A stretch of 64,000 nucleotides of DNA. Source: JADJLQ01 sp031417835. Its GTDB lineage: Bacteria; Bacteroidota; Bacteroidia; Chitinophagales; Saprospiraceae. The stretch is taken from assembly GCA_031417835.1 (NCBI GenBank), contig JANOWJ010000068.1, positions 1 to 64,000 of the forward strand. The letters are read 5' to 3'. Shown here one piece after another: positions 33,631 through 44,262 of the stretch (position 1 is the first letter of the stretch; each line of letters opens with the position of its first letter). A program made the translations under genes and the position numbers. The notes beneath the pieces are model-generated. The model was not told the origin of the DNA and did not search any database. It saw nothing but the letters and a program-made list of their open reading frames with translations.

Positions 33631-34338
33631 TCACAAGATCTTTTGTATTTCTTGTAAATGGTTTACCCGATACGTATGATGGATAGTGGTAGGACGGTCC
33701 AGGTGATCCATATATACGCTTTGCATACCGGCATTTAAAGCTCCCTGTAGATCCACCTCAGGATTATCTCCTATCATGATACTTTCTGTGAGATGCGCTT
33801 TGGTCACTTCCAGAGCAAAATCAAATATTTTGCGATGAGGTTTTGCATATTGGATTTTGTCTGAAGTGATGATCTGGTCAAAAAAAGGCTTTATTCCGCT
33901 GAAAGTCAGTTTCTGATGTTGGACTTGTTCAAATCCATTGGACAATATATGAAGGGAGTATGATTTTGATTTAAGATAGGTCAACAATTCTAATGCGTAG
34001 GGGAATAGTTGATTACACGTAGGTAAAAGTTCAAGGTACATTTCACCTAATTGTTTAGCGTACTTTTTGTCATCCAATCCAAATTCAACTAAAGTAGTAA
34101 ACATCCTTTTCCATCTCAATTCGGATTGGCTTATCAAACCTTTACTATATTCTTTCCAGAAATAGTGATTATGGACAGAGTATCGTAGATGAAAAAGTTC
34201 GAAAGTCACTTGCAATTTTACATCGAGTTGCACCGATTCAAACAAGAGTTGTAACGCTGCAAATGAATTGGTCTCGAAATCCCATAATGTATGATCCAGA
34301 TCAAAAAAAACATGTTTGATCGGTATCTTGGGCATCAT
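33631..34338 (-). CDS. yjjG: YjjG-family noncanonical pyrimidine nucleotidase (HAD superfamily)
   Basis: 235 residues. HAD motif I is FFDLDHTLWDFETNS (11-25), motif II LHILSNGFEQVQ (113-124), motif III with Lys in YAKPHRKIFDFAL and motif IV IMIGDNPEVDLQGA (169-182). Length and motifs match YjjG, which hydrolyses noncanonical nucleoside monophosphates such as 5-halogenated pyrimidine nucleotides. It shares one base with the end of psd, so it is the last gene of the phospholipid operon. Confidence 0.85.
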   Translation of the reverse strand: MMPKIPIKHVFFDLDHTLWDFETNSFAALQLLFESVQLDVKLQVTFELFHLRYSVHNHYFWKEYSKGLISQSELRWKRMFTTLVEFGLDDKKYAKQLGEMYLELLPTCNQLFPYALELLTYLKSKSYSLHILSNGFEQVQHQKLTFSGIKPFFDQIITSDKIQYAKPHRKIFDFALEVTKAHLTESIMIGDNPEVDLQGALNAGMQSVYMDHLDRPTTIHHTYRVNHLQEIQKIL

Positions 34339-34991
34339 CAGATGTCCAGCCTAGCGATGATAGATAAGTTGCCTTGTACCACATCTCCTATTTTTACTTC
34401 GACTTTAGCATCTAAAGGCAGATAGAGGTCCACTCGCGACCCAAATCGTATAAATCCAAGTTCTTCGCCTTGTTTGACTTCTTGACCGACACTAAGATAG
34501 TTGATGATGCGCCTAGCCATAGCTCCTGCGATCTGTACTACACCGATTTTATAATTGCCTTGATCGATCACGGAATAGTTGCGTTCATTTTCTGTTGATG
34601 ATTTGGGATCCCAGGCTACTAAAAATTTACCAGGAAAATATTGGTTAAGCACGACCTTACCGTTGACGGGTACACGATTGACATGCACGTTCATAGGTGA
34701 CATGAAGATGGATATTTGCAAGCGATCAGATTTGAAATAAGTAGGCTCATTGATTTTTTCGATGACGACTACTTTGCCATCACACGGAGAATACAAGATG
34801 TCATCCCCTGGCAATGGAATAAGGCGGACGGGATCTCTAAAAAACCAAAGTAGCCATGCAAAAATCAAGGATAGCAATATGATGACTGGAATGGTAAGTA
34901 CATGTACAAAATTGATCACCAGCGTAGCTAATAATAAGATGAGGAGAGTACCTATGATAATAATTTTATAACCTTCTTTGTGAATATTCAT
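34338..34991 (-). CDS. psd: Phosphatidylserine decarboxylase (short, archaeal/Bacteroidota type)
   Basis: 217 residues. Two N-terminal helices anchor it in the inner membrane. Motifs are SPCDGKVVVIEK (67-78), IFMSPMNVHVNRVPVNGK (94-111) and the cleavage site GFIRFGSRVDLYLP, whose Ser becomes the pyruvoyl cofactor after self-cleavage. Psd converts phosphatidylserine to phosphatidylethanolamine, the main Bacteroidota lipid. It lies 112 bp downstream of cdsA, which makes the CDP-diacylglycerol precursor. Confidence 0.9.
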   Translation of the reverse strand: MNIHKEGYKIIIIGTLLILLLATLVINFVHVLTIPVIILLSLIFAWLLWFFRDPVRLIPLPGDDILYSPCDGKVVVIEKINEPTYFKSDRLQISIFMSPMNVHVNRVPVNGKVVLNQYFPGKFLVAWDPKSSTENERNYSVIDQGNYKIGVVQIAGAMARRIINYLSVGQEVKQGEELGFIRFGSRVDLYLPLDAKVEVKIGDVVQGNLSIIARLDI

Positions 34992-35103
34992 GGAGTTTGT
35001 TTAAGATGCAAATTTTTCAATAATACAATAATCTAACGGCCGATTTGAGTCACGATTCTTCTGAATTGCAAAGTGCAGACTTTTCTGACACCATAGTTTG
35101 ATT

Positions 35104-35937
35104 TTATTTCCAGCACAAATATAAAAATAGCGAGGCGATTGGGATGACAAATATAAATGCATCAAATCGGTCTAGAAAGCCCCCATGTCCCGGTAAGGAT
35201 TGACCTGAGTCCTTCACTCCGTATCGTCTTTTGATCATAGATTCAAAGAGATCTCCGATCGTCGACACCACAGACACGATAAAGCCATATATGACCCATT
35301 GCACTGGCGTGAGATGATGGATAAATATTGATAAAATCAGGCCCCCGGTCACTGTCATGATCAATCCTCCGATAAATCCTTCAAGTGTCTTCTTCGGTGA
35401 TATGATCGGATATAAAAGTCGTTTACCCAGTAGTCGACCTGTAAAATAAGCCATGACATCATTACACCAGATGAGGATCAGCAAAGTCATTGGTTTTAGC
35501 CACTCATATGTGCCGTTATACTGTGCAATCCATTGCATCAGTAGCATGGGTAAACCGATATACACCAGAGCCATGGCGGTAGCCTGATAGCTGCGCCAAT
35601 CTCCAATTTCGTTTTTGATCAGGTGATAGGCCAGTAGCATGGTGATTGATATCAATGTGATGATCAGGCCGGGAGCAAGGTCTATAGAAGGTGCTATTGC
35701 AGATTGAATCAAAAATATCAGCAACGGCACGATCGCGCAACAAGATCCTACTATAGCCAACCGGTTGGGATGACTGATTTCAGCCCCGAAGGCTGCCAAT
35801 CGAATATATTCATAAGAAGAAAAAAATCCAATTATCAATAAAACAAATCCTAAAGTCCACCAGGAATAAAACATTCCACCTATGATACAGACTCCTAATA
35901 CAAGCGCTGTGGCTACTCGAGCTGGTAGATCACTCAT
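35104..35937 (-). CDS. cdsA: Phosphatidate cytidylyltransferase CdsA
   Basis: 277 residues with about eight helices. The C-terminal signature is complete: SMIKRRYGVKDSGQ followed by LPGHGGFLDRFDA, with the conserved Lys-Asp and Asp-Arg. CdsA makes CDP-diacylglycerol from phosphatidic acid and CTP. It overlaps the CPBP gene by 4 bp. Confidence 0.93.
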   Translation of the reverse strand: MSDLPARVATALVLGVCIIGGMFYSWWTLGFVLLIIGFFSSYEYIRLAAFGAEISHPNRLAIVGSCCAIVPLLIFLIQSAIAPSIDLAPGLIITLISITMLLAYHLIKNEIGDWRSYQATAMALVYIGLPMLLMQWIAQYNGTYEWLKPMTLLILIWCNDVMAYFTGRLLGKRLLYPIISPKKTLEGFIGGLIMTVTGGLILSIFIHHLTPVQWVIYGFIVSVVSTIGDLFESMIKRRYGVKDSGQSLPGHGGFLDRFDAFIFVIPIASLFLYLCWK

Positions 35938-36857
35938 GATACTGGATATGTCGTTGAATCTATTGGTTCAGATGAATCTGGGTGCACTTTTTTCTGGCTA
36001 TGAAACCAATAGCCCATACACACGCTAAGTACGAAAGAACCGATCAAAGCAAACCAGGTGACCGGTACACTTGACTCTAAGTCTTGATCTATAAGCTCTG
36101 GATAAAAATAGGTGATGAGCACTTGCATTCCATTATTAAATGCATGGACCGCCATACTCACCCAAAGACTGCCGGTCCAGTAAAACAATAGGCCCAAGAC
36201 CATGCCTAGCATAAAGCGGGGTATAAATCCTTCAAATTGAAAATGTAATGCACTAAATATAATAGAAGATAATAATATCGCTACATACGGGCTTTTGATA
36301 TGAGTAAGTAGTTCTTTTTGTATAATTCCTCTAAATATCAATTCCTCGCCAATACCTGGTAGGATGGCTATGACGATCAGATTGGCCATTAACGCTAAGA
36401 TCGTAGGCATGGTTAGGATGTTCTTGAGGATGACTTCAGTCTGATTTTCCATGTCACTCATCCAATTAGGAAGATCCATGCTTTGATTTATTTCCATAGA
36501 TTTGGACACCAAAGGATATGATACCATTAAAAAAGCTATTCCAGCTAAAAAATAAATCCAAGGGACGCGTTTTTTCAATTGAAGTCCCTGCAACCAATTT
36601 TTTTTATAATAAATGAAAGCCCAGGCTAAACCTGGTATTAAAAACATGGTCGCATGATTGATGAATAGTATAAATCGGGTGAGCGCAGCCGATTGGGTCA
36701 ACATCGTAGATTGATTCATGATATCAGCCATACTCGCCCCGTTGCCGATTGCTATCAATGCTATCAATACCATACCAAAAGATAGTCCGGCTAATATCAA
36801 AACAAATAGAATAAAAAGACGCATTATGCGAAGATAGTATATTTGCATATTCAACAT
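35934..36857 (-). CDS. CPBP-family intramembrane metalloprotease
   Basis: 307 residues with about eight helices. The active-site motifs are GEELIFRGIIQKEL (Glu-Glu and Arg) and SSIIFSALHFQFE (His), and a third His lies in SMAVHAFNNGMQ. Such proteases (Abi/CAAX-like) cleave membrane substrates; none is known here. The ATG at 36857 is preceded by a strong GGGAGGG ribosome site, which supports this start over Met12 (36824). It is translationally coupled to cdsA. Confidence 0.85.
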   Translation of the reverse strand: MLNMQIYYLRIMRLFILFVLILAGLSFGMVLIALIAIGNGASMADIMNQSTMLTQSAALTRFILFINHATMFLIPGLAWAFIYYKKNWLQGLQLKKRVPWIYFLAGIAFLMVSYPLVSKSMEINQSMDLPNWMSDMENQTEVILKNILTMPTILALMANLIVIAILPGIGEELIFRGIIQKELLTHIKSPYVAILLSSIIFSALHFQFEGFIPRFMLGMVLGLLFYWTGSLWVSMAVHAFNNGMQVLITYFYPELIDQDLESSVPVTWFALIGSFVLSVCMGYWFHSQKKVHPDSSEPIDSTTYPVS

Positions 36858-36873
36858 ATAACCCTCCCATCAT

Positions 36874-37587
36874 ATGACCAAACTGAGCGTAAATCTTAAC
36901 AAAGTCGCTTTAATCAGGAATAGCCGCGGGGGTAATATGCCCGATTTGGTTCAAGTAGCCAAAGATTGTGAACGGTTTGGAGCCCAGGGCATTACTATTC
37001 ATCCCAGACCAGATGAGCGCCATGCCAGATATACCGATGTAGGTACTTTAAAAAAAGAAGTGACTACCGAACTCAATATCGAAGGTTATCCTTCAGAAAA
37101 ATTTATACAGATAGTCTTGCATCACCAACCTGACCAGGTCACATTAGTGCCTGACCCACCAGGTGCACTCACTTCTGATCATGGTTGGGACACATTAAGC
37201 AAAAAAGATTTTTTAGCTCCCATTATAAAAAAATTTAAAGCGCAAGGTATACGCACTTCATTATTTATAGATGCTGATCCTCGGTGGGTGGAGGGCGCAG
37301 CTATGATCGGTGTTGATCGAGTAGAGTTATATACCGGTCCTTATGCCCATCATTACCCCACTGACCCGGTTGTGGCCATACAATCACATTATAGGACCTC
37401 TTTAGCGGCTAAAGAATTTGGTATAGGATTGAATGCCGGACACGATCTCAATCTCGATAACTTATACTATTATCAGACCGGTGTAGTCGATCTACTCGAA
37501 GTGTCTATCGGTCATGCCTTGATTTGTGATGCATTATATATGGGCCTGGAACTCGCCATCCAATCCTATCTATCAAAATTGATTTAG
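36874..37587 (+). CDS. pdxJ: Pyridoxine 5'-phosphate synthase
   Basis: 237 residues. The TIM-barrel motifs are VNLNKVALIRNSRGG (6-20), GAQGITIHPRPDERHARY (34-51), VTLVPDPPGALTSDHGWD (90-107) and GIGLNAGHDLNLDN (179-192). PdxJ condenses 1-deoxyxylulose-5-phosphate with 3-amino-2-oxopropyl phosphate to form PNP, the last step of de novo vitamin B6 synthesis. The catalytic Glu and His are in these motifs. Divergent from the CPBP gene by 16 bp. Confidence 0.93.
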   Translation: MTKLSVNLNKVALIRNSRGGNMPDLVQVAKDCERFGAQGITIHPRPDERHARYTDVGTLKKEVTTELNIEGYPSEKFIQIVLHHQPDQVTLVPDPPGALTSDHGWDTLSKKDFLAPIIKKFKAQGIRTSLFIDADPRWVEGAAMIGVDRVELYTGPYAHHYPTDPVVAIQSHYRTSLAAKEFGIGLNAGHDLNLDNLYYYQTGVVDLLEVSIGHALICDALYMGLELAIQSYLSKLI

Positions 37588-37932
37588 TGGGTTTTGAAGA
37601 ATCATTTGTATTAAGCACAAAAATTCTTAAGCAATAAAGCAGCAGAATATTATAACTCTTCGTTAACTATTCTGAATATTAGTCAGAAAGCAGCGGTCTG
37701 TTTTTTATTTTATTCGTCAAGACTCTCCTAAATCAAAAGACAACTCTAAATCAACAATTGATCAGCAAGATGTAAATCTTGTATGCTTCTAGTACTATTG
37801 GTTTTTTAAAATACTTACTCTAACAGTCTTTTTTGTGCTATAGCCTGCATTGCATGCTACAGTTCTTACTGTGTGTTTGCTGTTGCAACTTACACGGAAG
37901 GCTATACTATGTATTTATTTTAAATCAATGAT
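37588..37932 (+). other. Upstream region of the first SusC gene
   Basis: No gene is supported in 345 bases. It is AT-rich. TACTATTG near 37790 differs by one base from TAnnTTTG but has no -33 partner, so I do not call a promoter. Confidence 0.4.
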
Positions 37933-40900
37933 ATGAAACTATTTTATGCTTTACTTTTTTCGCTTGGTGTAGCTTGGTCTACAGAAGCACAACGTATGAT
38001 TAAGGGATTGGTATCTGACCAGAATGGGTCGCCATTGATAGGTGTGAATATATTAGTACAAGGCACCACCACTGGCACTGTTTCTGATGAAAATGGATAC
38101 TATGCACTTAATATTCAAGCTGAAGACAAGATCTTGGTCTTCAGTTACACAGGCTTTACCACTCAAGAAATGACTATTGGTAGTAGCAGTACCATCGACA
38201 TTTCATTAGCGGAAGGGGTGCAGATGCAAGAGATGGTCGTTACAGCAATGGGTATCACCCGTGACAAAAAAGAAATTGGGTATGCGATAGAGGAGATCAA
38301 AGGTGAACAACTCCAGCGAGTTGGTGAATCTGATCCATTGCGAGCGATGCAAGGTAAGTTGGCAGGTGTCAATATCACAGGGTCGAGCTCACAACCAGGC
38401 AGTGCGACACGGCTGACGATAAGAGGGCTCAAATCATTTTTTGGAAATAATCAGGCCCTTTATGTGGTGGATGGCGTGCCATTTGATGCATCTACGAATG
38501 GAGTGTCATTTCAATTAACTGGTGGTGGTGCTTATTCCAACCGTTTAGGTGATTTGGATCCGAATAACATTGAAAGTGTCAATGTTTTAAAAGGAGCCAC
38601 TGCAGCAGCGCTTTATGGTTCTCGCGCCTCCAGAGGGGTTATAGTGATCAATACGAAGACAGGTTCACTAAAAAAGGGTGAAAATAAACTCAAAGTCGAT
38701 GTCTCATCTTCTATAAATATTGAACAAATTTCATCATTGCCAAATTTTCAAAACTCCTATGGCAATGGAACAGGTTTTACTTATGCCCAATCCAATGGGT
38801 CATGGGGGGCACCATTTAAGGGTGCATCAGCATATCCGACCATTGACTCTATCAACCATTGGTATCGCGGTGCTGGTTATGCAGCGAGTTTTGCTCGCTT
38901 GGTGCAAGCGGGTGATCCTCGAGTCACACCTCGGGTGCCGTACCAGGCATATCCTAATAATGTCAAAGATGTTTTTCAACAAGGGAATCTGAAAGACAAT
39001 TCTATAACTATCTCAGGGGGGAATCAAAATACGACCATGGCACTTACTTTTTCCAGAGTAGATCACACCGGAATTTTCCCAAACAGCGCCTTCGATAAAA
39101 CTTCTGCTTCACTAGGTGCTAATAGTAATTTTCAGAGTGGATTGCGATTCGGAGCTAATTTTTCATATGTCAACTCCATTCAATCAGGTTTGCAAGGGGG
39201 AGCCATAGGCTCTGCCTCTACATCTTCATTTATGGCCAGGACTTTATATCAAGGCAGGGGTTGGAATTTACATGGGCAGCCTTTCGAGGATCCGATTACC
39301 AAAGAAAGTATTTTTATGATATCTAGGGGAAATGCAGATAATCCGCTTTGGTCCGCTAAATACAATGGTTTCAAAGGTGATGTCAATCGATATGTAGTCA
39401 ATGTAAATGCAGGCTATAAATTATCCAAATGGTTAGATGCTGATTATAGAGTAGGTATCAATCAATACAATCAAAATGACCTTGAATGGTTCAGGCCTGG
39501 GTCTAAAGGAGCTGGTGGTTTGGGATCAGTCACTGATGTGAATACTAATTTTAGAGAACTGGAGTCTACATTAATCCTGACTGCTAAACATCGATTTAAT
39601 AATGCTTGGGCTTTGGAAGCAAGATTGGGTCATAATCTAAATGAAAGAACCAATAGAGCGCAAGGTATAGCTGGCACTCAAATGTTAGACTTTAATATCA
39701 TCGATGTAGATAATACAGTGAGTCAAGTATCTGCAGGAGGATCTTTTTCTAAACAAAGACTGTTCGGTGTATTTGGTGAATTGACTGCTGATTTTAATCA
39801 ATATTTGTTTCTTACCCTTGCAGGTAGACAAGATTGGTCTTCCACCTTGCCGGTCCAAAACAATAATTACTTTTACCCATCTGCAAGTTTAGCATTCGTT
39901 TTTACTGAAGCGCTAAAAATGACGGATCATCCGATTCTTAATTCTGGTAAACTTCGTATGAATTGGTCCAAAGTGGGTAGCCCGGCAAGTCCGTACTCAC
40001 TTCGACCTATTTATTTACTTAATCTTGGTGAGTCTGATAATCTTACAGCAGGTATTAGAGATATCGATTTTCCATTCGCAGGTATAGCAAGCTCGACTTT
40101 GTCCAATACGTTGTTTGACCCCAATTTGAAGCCTGAATTTACTACAGATATGGAGGCAGGGCTCGATCTTGAATTTTTTAAAAGTAGAATTGAATTAAAT
40201 TTTTCGGTTTTCAAAAGTACTTCTACAGACCAGATTTCTCAGTTAGCATTACCTACTGTGTCTGGATTTGATAATCTATTGACCAATTTTGGAGCCCTCC
40301 AGACTAAAGGAACTGAAGTCTCTTTAAGACTCAACCCGATTGAAAACAAAAACTTTAGCTGGAATTTTACGACCAATTTTACAAAATACAGGACCATCGT
40401 CACTGAATTAAAAGAAGGGATAGATGAGTTGGTTATTCGGCCTTTATTCGGCGGTGGCATCACTCCTGTCCTCAGAGTCGGCCAGCCTTATGGCGTGTTT
40501 AGAGGTACCGTCAGCGCTCGAGATGAAGAAGGAAATTTGCTGATCGATAGATCTAATGGTCAGATTATCAATGCAGCAAAAGATGAAATCATCGGCGATC
40601 CAAACCCGGACTTTACAGTAGGATTTGTCAATAATTTTAATTGGAAAGGATTGGCTTTGGGTGTTGTATTTGACTGGCGTGAGGGGGGAAGTATGTATTC
40701 TGAGACGGTCAATGCAATGTTGGGTCGTGGAGTGTTAGGATTTCAAGCTGATCGTGAAAAAAATGCGGTCATCCCTGGCGTATATGGTGATCCCGTCACC
40801 CTCAAGGCATTAAAAAATGAAGGTGGAAGTGTCATACCCAATCAGACGATGATCGAGGTCAACGACCTTTGGTTTGGATCTACTTTTGGTACCAACTCAC

Positions 40901-41175
40901 AAGATGAATGGAGTGTGTTTGACGCTACGACTTTCAGATTACGAGAAATCACATTGAGCTACAGTCTACCAAGTTCTTTATTCAAAAAAGGGATTAAAGG
41001 AGTTACACTTTCCCTCGCTGGTAGAAATCTTTGGTACAAAGCTCCTTACTTTCCAGAAGACACCAATTTTGATCCGGAGACCAGCACCTTCGGTGATAAT
41101 AATTATCAAGGATTTGAATTTCAAAACCTGCCATCCATTCGTCGATTTGGGGCAAGTATAAATCTAAAATTTTAG
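37933..41175 (+). CDS. SusC/RagA-family TonB-linked outer membrane protein (module 1)
   Basis: 1080 residues. Signal peptide 1-19 (ends STEAQ), CarboxypepD_reg-like domain about 22-105 (KGLVSDQNGSPLIGVNI), TonB box MQEMVVTAMGI, the SusC signature linker RDKKEIGYAIEEI, plug about 120-235 (RLTIRGLKSFFG, LYVVDGVPFDAS, VNVLKGATAAALYGSRASRG) and a barrel ending FGASINLKF. No STN domain is present. SusC proteins import oligosaccharides or peptides with a SusD lid. The SusD partner follows 61 bp downstream. Confidence 0.95.
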   Translation: MKLFYALLFSLGVAWSTEAQRMIKGLVSDQNGSPLIGVNILVQGTTTGTVSDENGYYALNIQAEDKILVFSYTGFTTQEMTIGSSSTIDISLAEGVQMQEMVVTAMGITRDKKEIGYAIEEIKGEQLQRVGESDPLRAMQGKLAGVNITGSSSQPGSATRLTIRGLKSFFGNNQALYVVDGVPFDASTNGVSFQLTGGGAYSNRLGDLDPNNIESVNVLKGATAAALYGSRASRGVIVINTKTGSLKKGENKLKVDVSSSINIEQISSLPNFQNSYGNGTGFTYAQSNGSWGAPFKGASAYPTIDSINHWYRGAGYAASFARLVQAGDPRVTPRVPYQAYPNNVKDVFQQGNLKDNSITISGGNQNTTMALTFSRVDHTGIFPNSAFDKTSASLGANSNFQSGLRFGANFSYVNSIQSGLQGGAIGSASTSSFMARTLYQGRGWNLHGQPFEDPITKESIFMISRGNADNPLWSAKYNGFKGDVNRYVVNVNAGYKLSKWLDADYRVGINQYNQNDLEWFRPGSKGAGGLGSVTDVNTNFRELESTLILTAKHRFNNAWALEARLGHNLNERTNRAQGIAGTQMLDFNIIDVDNTVSQVSAGGSFSKQRLFGVFGELTADFNQYLFLTLAGRQDWSSTLPVQNNNYFYPSASLAFVFTEALKMTDHPILNSGKLRMNWSKVGSPASPYSLRPIYLLNLGESDNLTAGIRDIDFPFAGIASSTLSNTLFDPNLKPEFTTDMEAGLDLEFFKSRIELNFSVFKSTSTDQISQLALPTVSGFDNLLTNFGALQTKGTEVSLRLNPIENKNFSWNFTTNFTKYRTIVTELKEGIDELVIRPLFGGGITPVLRVGQPYGVFRGTVSARDEEGNLLIDRSNGQIINAAKDEIIGDPNPDFTVGFVNNFNWKGLALGVVFDWREGGSMYSETVNAMLGRGVLGFQADREKNAVIPGVYGDPVTLKALKNEGGSVIPNQTMIEVNDLWFGSTFGTNSQDEWSVFDATTFRLREITLSYSLPSSLFKKGIKGVTLSLAGRNLWYKAPYFPEDTNFDPETSTFGDNNYQGFEFQNLPSIRRFGASINLKF

Positions 41176-41236
41176 ATCATTAGATCGTATGTGAATAGAA
41201 TCCCTGAAAATCAATAATCTTCTAATTTAATTTATT

Positions 41237-42844
41237 ATGAAAAAATATAGTATTCCTTTTAGTTTATTTGTTTTGATGCTGCTCTCCATCCCTGCATGTG
41301 ATGATTATCTCAATATCAATGATGATCCTAATAATCCGACCGATGCTCAGATTAATAATCTTATGCCGTTCAGCCAGGCCACTTTATTTGGATCCTTGGG
41401 TATGGGCAATGCAGGCATTTCGGAATTGGTCTCTGTATATGCTCATCACACGGTACAGCGAGGTAATCACGATGACTATAAAATTACCGAAAATGAATTT
41501 GCAATATCGCAATCATGGGAAAAATTGTATGCCGTCATATTGCCGGATCTGAATATCGTCATAGAAAAAGCCGCAGCTACTAATGCGTGGTCATATGTAG
41601 GCATGTCCAAACTGATCAAAGTGCAAATGTTCAGCTCTATAGTTGATCTATGGGGTGATATGCCCTATGCTGAGGCGGGCAAAGGTGCAGAGGTTACATT
41701 TCCTAAATATGATGATGACAAAGAAATATATAAAGATTTATTCCGATTAGGTTTTGAAGCCTTGGCAGATTTGGACAAAACAAGCCTTCGATTGCCCGGT
41801 GCAGATGACCTTATCTACAAAGGAGATATGAATAAGTGGAAGAAATATGGTCGTTCTTTATTATTGAATATGTATAATAAAGTCAGGTTGACTGATCTTT
41901 ATGATGCTGCTAAAGTGAGTGAACTGCTTAAATTATCTTTGATCAGCGGTACTACTGAAGATTTTGAATTGACTTATACGACCAATATAACTCCTGAAAA
42001 TAGGAATCCAGGATTTATCAGAGAGTATACCCAAGGCAATCCTTCTTTTTTTATTAGTCCGTATTTCCACTTGATATTAAAAGGCGATACCGCCGCACAG
42101 AATACACTAATGGTAGGAATAAAGGATCCTCGAGTACCTTATTTTTTTTACAATCAGCTGGGAGCTGGTGAGCAAGCTGAAAATCCGATTTCATATCTCG
42201 ATGGTCGTTTTTTATCCATTTGGTTTGCTTCCTATGATAAAGATCCTAATGAAGGGTTTGACCAAGGTAAGTCTCAGACCCTGATTGGACTTTGGCCAGT
42301 AGGTGGTGCTTATGATAACGGTTCTGGAGTCAATGCAGATTTAAATTCCGGACTCAAAGGGGCAGGGGCACAGCGGATACTTACGGCAGCAGATATCAAT
42401 TTTATAAAAGCCGAATTAGCATTGACCAAAAATACCGGAGAGAATCCTAAATCTTTGTTGGAGGCAGGTATCAAATCATCGTTTGCAAAAATCAATGCCG
42501 TAGCCAGGACAGCTGGTGCACCTGTGATGTCAGATGAGGTGGTGAATGTTTATTTGAATAAAGTGATTGTTTTATTTGAAGCAGCGGATGCCACCAAAAA
42601 ATTGGAGATCATTATGACTCAAAAGTGGATACATGATTTTGGATATGGTTTAGAATCATACAATGATATTCGCCGTACAGGTTTTCCACAAATCTGTGAT
42701 CCCGCAAAAGATCCCAATGTGTATTCTATTCAGTCCAGGCCATATCCAGTCACCTTACCGTACAATGGAGATGATCTTTCTACTAATCCTAAAGCTGTTC
42801 AACACAATCAATATACCGACAAAGTGTTTTGGGATGTCAACTAA
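41237..42844 (+). CDS. SusD/RagB-like surface lipoprotein, SusD-like_2 group (module 1)
   Basis: 535 residues. Lipoprotein signal ends at Cys21 (SIPAC). DDYLNINDDPNNPTDAQ follows, then the helical TPR scaffold (MSKLIKVQMFSSIVDLWGDMPYAEA, 124-150) and the C-terminal GLESYNDIRRTGFPQICDP. The opening 'N-x-D-P-N-N-P' is typical of the SusD-like_2 group. It caps the SusC barrel and binds the ligand at the surface. Confidence 0.93.
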   Translation: MKKYSIPFSLFVLMLLSIPACDDYLNINDDPNNPTDAQINNLMPFSQATLFGSLGMGNAGISELVSVYAHHTVQRGNHDDYKITENEFAISQSWEKLYAVILPDLNIVIEKAAATNAWSYVGMSKLIKVQMFSSIVDLWGDMPYAEAGKGAEVTFPKYDDDKEIYKDLFRLGFEALADLDKTSLRLPGADDLIYKGDMNKWKKYGRSLLLNMYNKVRLTDLYDAAKVSELLKLSLISGTTEDFELTYTTNITPENRNPGFIREYTQGNPSFFISPYFHLILKGDTAAQNTLMVGIKDPRVPYFFYNQLGAGEQAENPISYLDGRFLSIWFASYDKDPNEGFDQGKSQTLIGLWPVGGAYDNGSGVNADLNSGLKGAGAQRILTAADINFIKAELALTKNTGENPKSLLEAGIKSSFAKINAVARTAGAPVMSDEVVNVYLNKVIVLFEAADATKKLEIIMTQKWIHDFGYGLESYNDIRRTGFPQICDPAKDPNVYSIQSRPYPVTLPYNGDDLSTNPKAVQHNQYTDKVFWDVN

Positions 42845-42922
42845 TGACACCTGCATCGACTTTAGATGTACATAAACAAATGAATCGAAATCTTTTCCTT
42901 GATAATTAATATTTATAAAATA

Positions 42923-43825
42923 ATGAAAAATATAGTCTTCTTTATAGGTTTTATCTTATTGCTGTCCCAATGTACGGACGACAGCAAATATAAATTTCCA
43001 GACATACCGGATGGTGTCAACTTAAGAATTATTATTGATCCGGCACACACCGGTATCTTCACGGATAAAATAGCGGTAGATTATCTCGCTTTTGATATAT
43101 ATAGTATCAATAAGGATCTTGCATCTGTAGAGCTTTATGCCACGAAAGCGGGTGTCAAAAAATTAGTAAAATCATTTTCACAAACTGATTTTGATTTAAA
43201 CAATGGCAAAATCAGAGTAGAATTGAAAGCAACTGATTTTGCGACTATATTTAATGAACCTGGCCTAGCTGATGGATCCAAAGTTGGAAATTTTACCTTT
43301 ACACCCACAGTTAAATTAAATGATGGCCGGATATATCCTTCATTTATCCGTATTTCTGCTACAGATTCCATTCTGAATATTGGCACTTCGATCAATGGGG
43401 CACCCACCGCTAGTTTTACTATGCAGTTCCAGTCCTTCATTACTTGCCCGGCTATCAATATTTCAGGCAATTATTTAGTTACGGAAGCAAAAGGCCTTTC
43501 TACAGATGGCTGCTGTCCTAATGTGACCACTGTAAAAGGGACGATTATTCAAATCACAAGAGTCACCAACTCATCTTTCAAACTAAGCGACTTTAGTGGG
43601 GGTTTATATTTTGAATGGTACGATGTCTACGGTATTGAAAAACCTGAAGATTCACCCGGCGAAATTTCATTTAGTTGCAATGAAATTAATATCCAAAACA
43701 CCCTTGAGCCTTTTGGTGAAAAGGTAAATGGAAAAGGCACATATGATCCAGCTAAAAAGTCAATAAACTATGAATGGATTAATGCTTATGGCGATAAAGC
43801 TACTGTCAGTCTAGTCAAGCAGTGA
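42923..43825 (+). CDS. Accessory surface lipoprotein of module 1
   Basis: 300 residues from ATG 42923 (an upstream ATG at 42899 has no better signal). The lipobox is LLLSQC with Cys18. The mature protein is beta-rich (LRIIIDPAHTGIF; NFTFTPTVKLNDGR; ISGNYLVTEAKGLSTDGCCPN) with a Cys-Cys pair. It likely binds the ligand beside SusD, like SusE/F, but no family is recognised. It lies 78 bp after SusD. Confidence 0.6.
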   Translation: MKNIVFFIGFILLLSQCTDDSKYKFPDIPDGVNLRIIIDPAHTGIFTDKIAVDYLAFDIYSINKDLASVELYATKAGVKKLVKSFSQTDFDLNNGKIRVELKATDFATIFNEPGLADGSKVGNFTFTPTVKLNDGRIYPSFIRISATDSILNIGTSINGAPTASFTMQFQSFITCPAINISGNYLVTEAKGLSTDGCCPNVTTVKGTIIQITRVTNSSFKLSDFSGGLYFEWYDVYGIEKPEDSPGEISFSCNEINIQNTLEPFGEKVNGKGTYDPAKKSINYEWINAYGDKATVSLVKQ

Positions 43826-43923
43826 TTGGACTCTTATGATTATTCACCTGCCAAGTTTAGTTGATTAAAAATTTAGACTTCTAATTCACTCTACTGTTTT
43901 TAAGAATTAGAGTAAGTTTTTTT

Positions 43924-43967
43924 AGCAGCGCGATCCCACAAAGGTTGGGATCAGCTGCTTTTTTTTT
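43924..43967 (+). terminator. Intrinsic terminator of module 1
   Basis: AGCAGC-GCGATCCCA-CAAAGG-TTGGGATC-AGCTGCT forms a long stem followed by a run of nine T. Confidence 0.85.
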
Positions 43968-44262
43968 GTGCCATTTTTGCAATAATGTGAATGTATTGGC
44001 GCTCTCCACGGCGTTTCTAACTATTTGATAGGTTCATTTTGGGTCAGTCTTTCAGTGCCATATGAACACATAGATTAAATTTATTTTAAAAGCCTATGAA
44101 CTTATAACTTACATATTATCAGTTCCCTAGCTTCTAGGTCTTCGTTTTCCTGCTATTCATACCTCACACATCAGCAGCAGATCTGTATTGACATTCGTTA
44201 AGATAATATTAAGAAAAGATCGTTGAAATTTAACTTTTAGTTAATTTCACCGATCGTCCCAT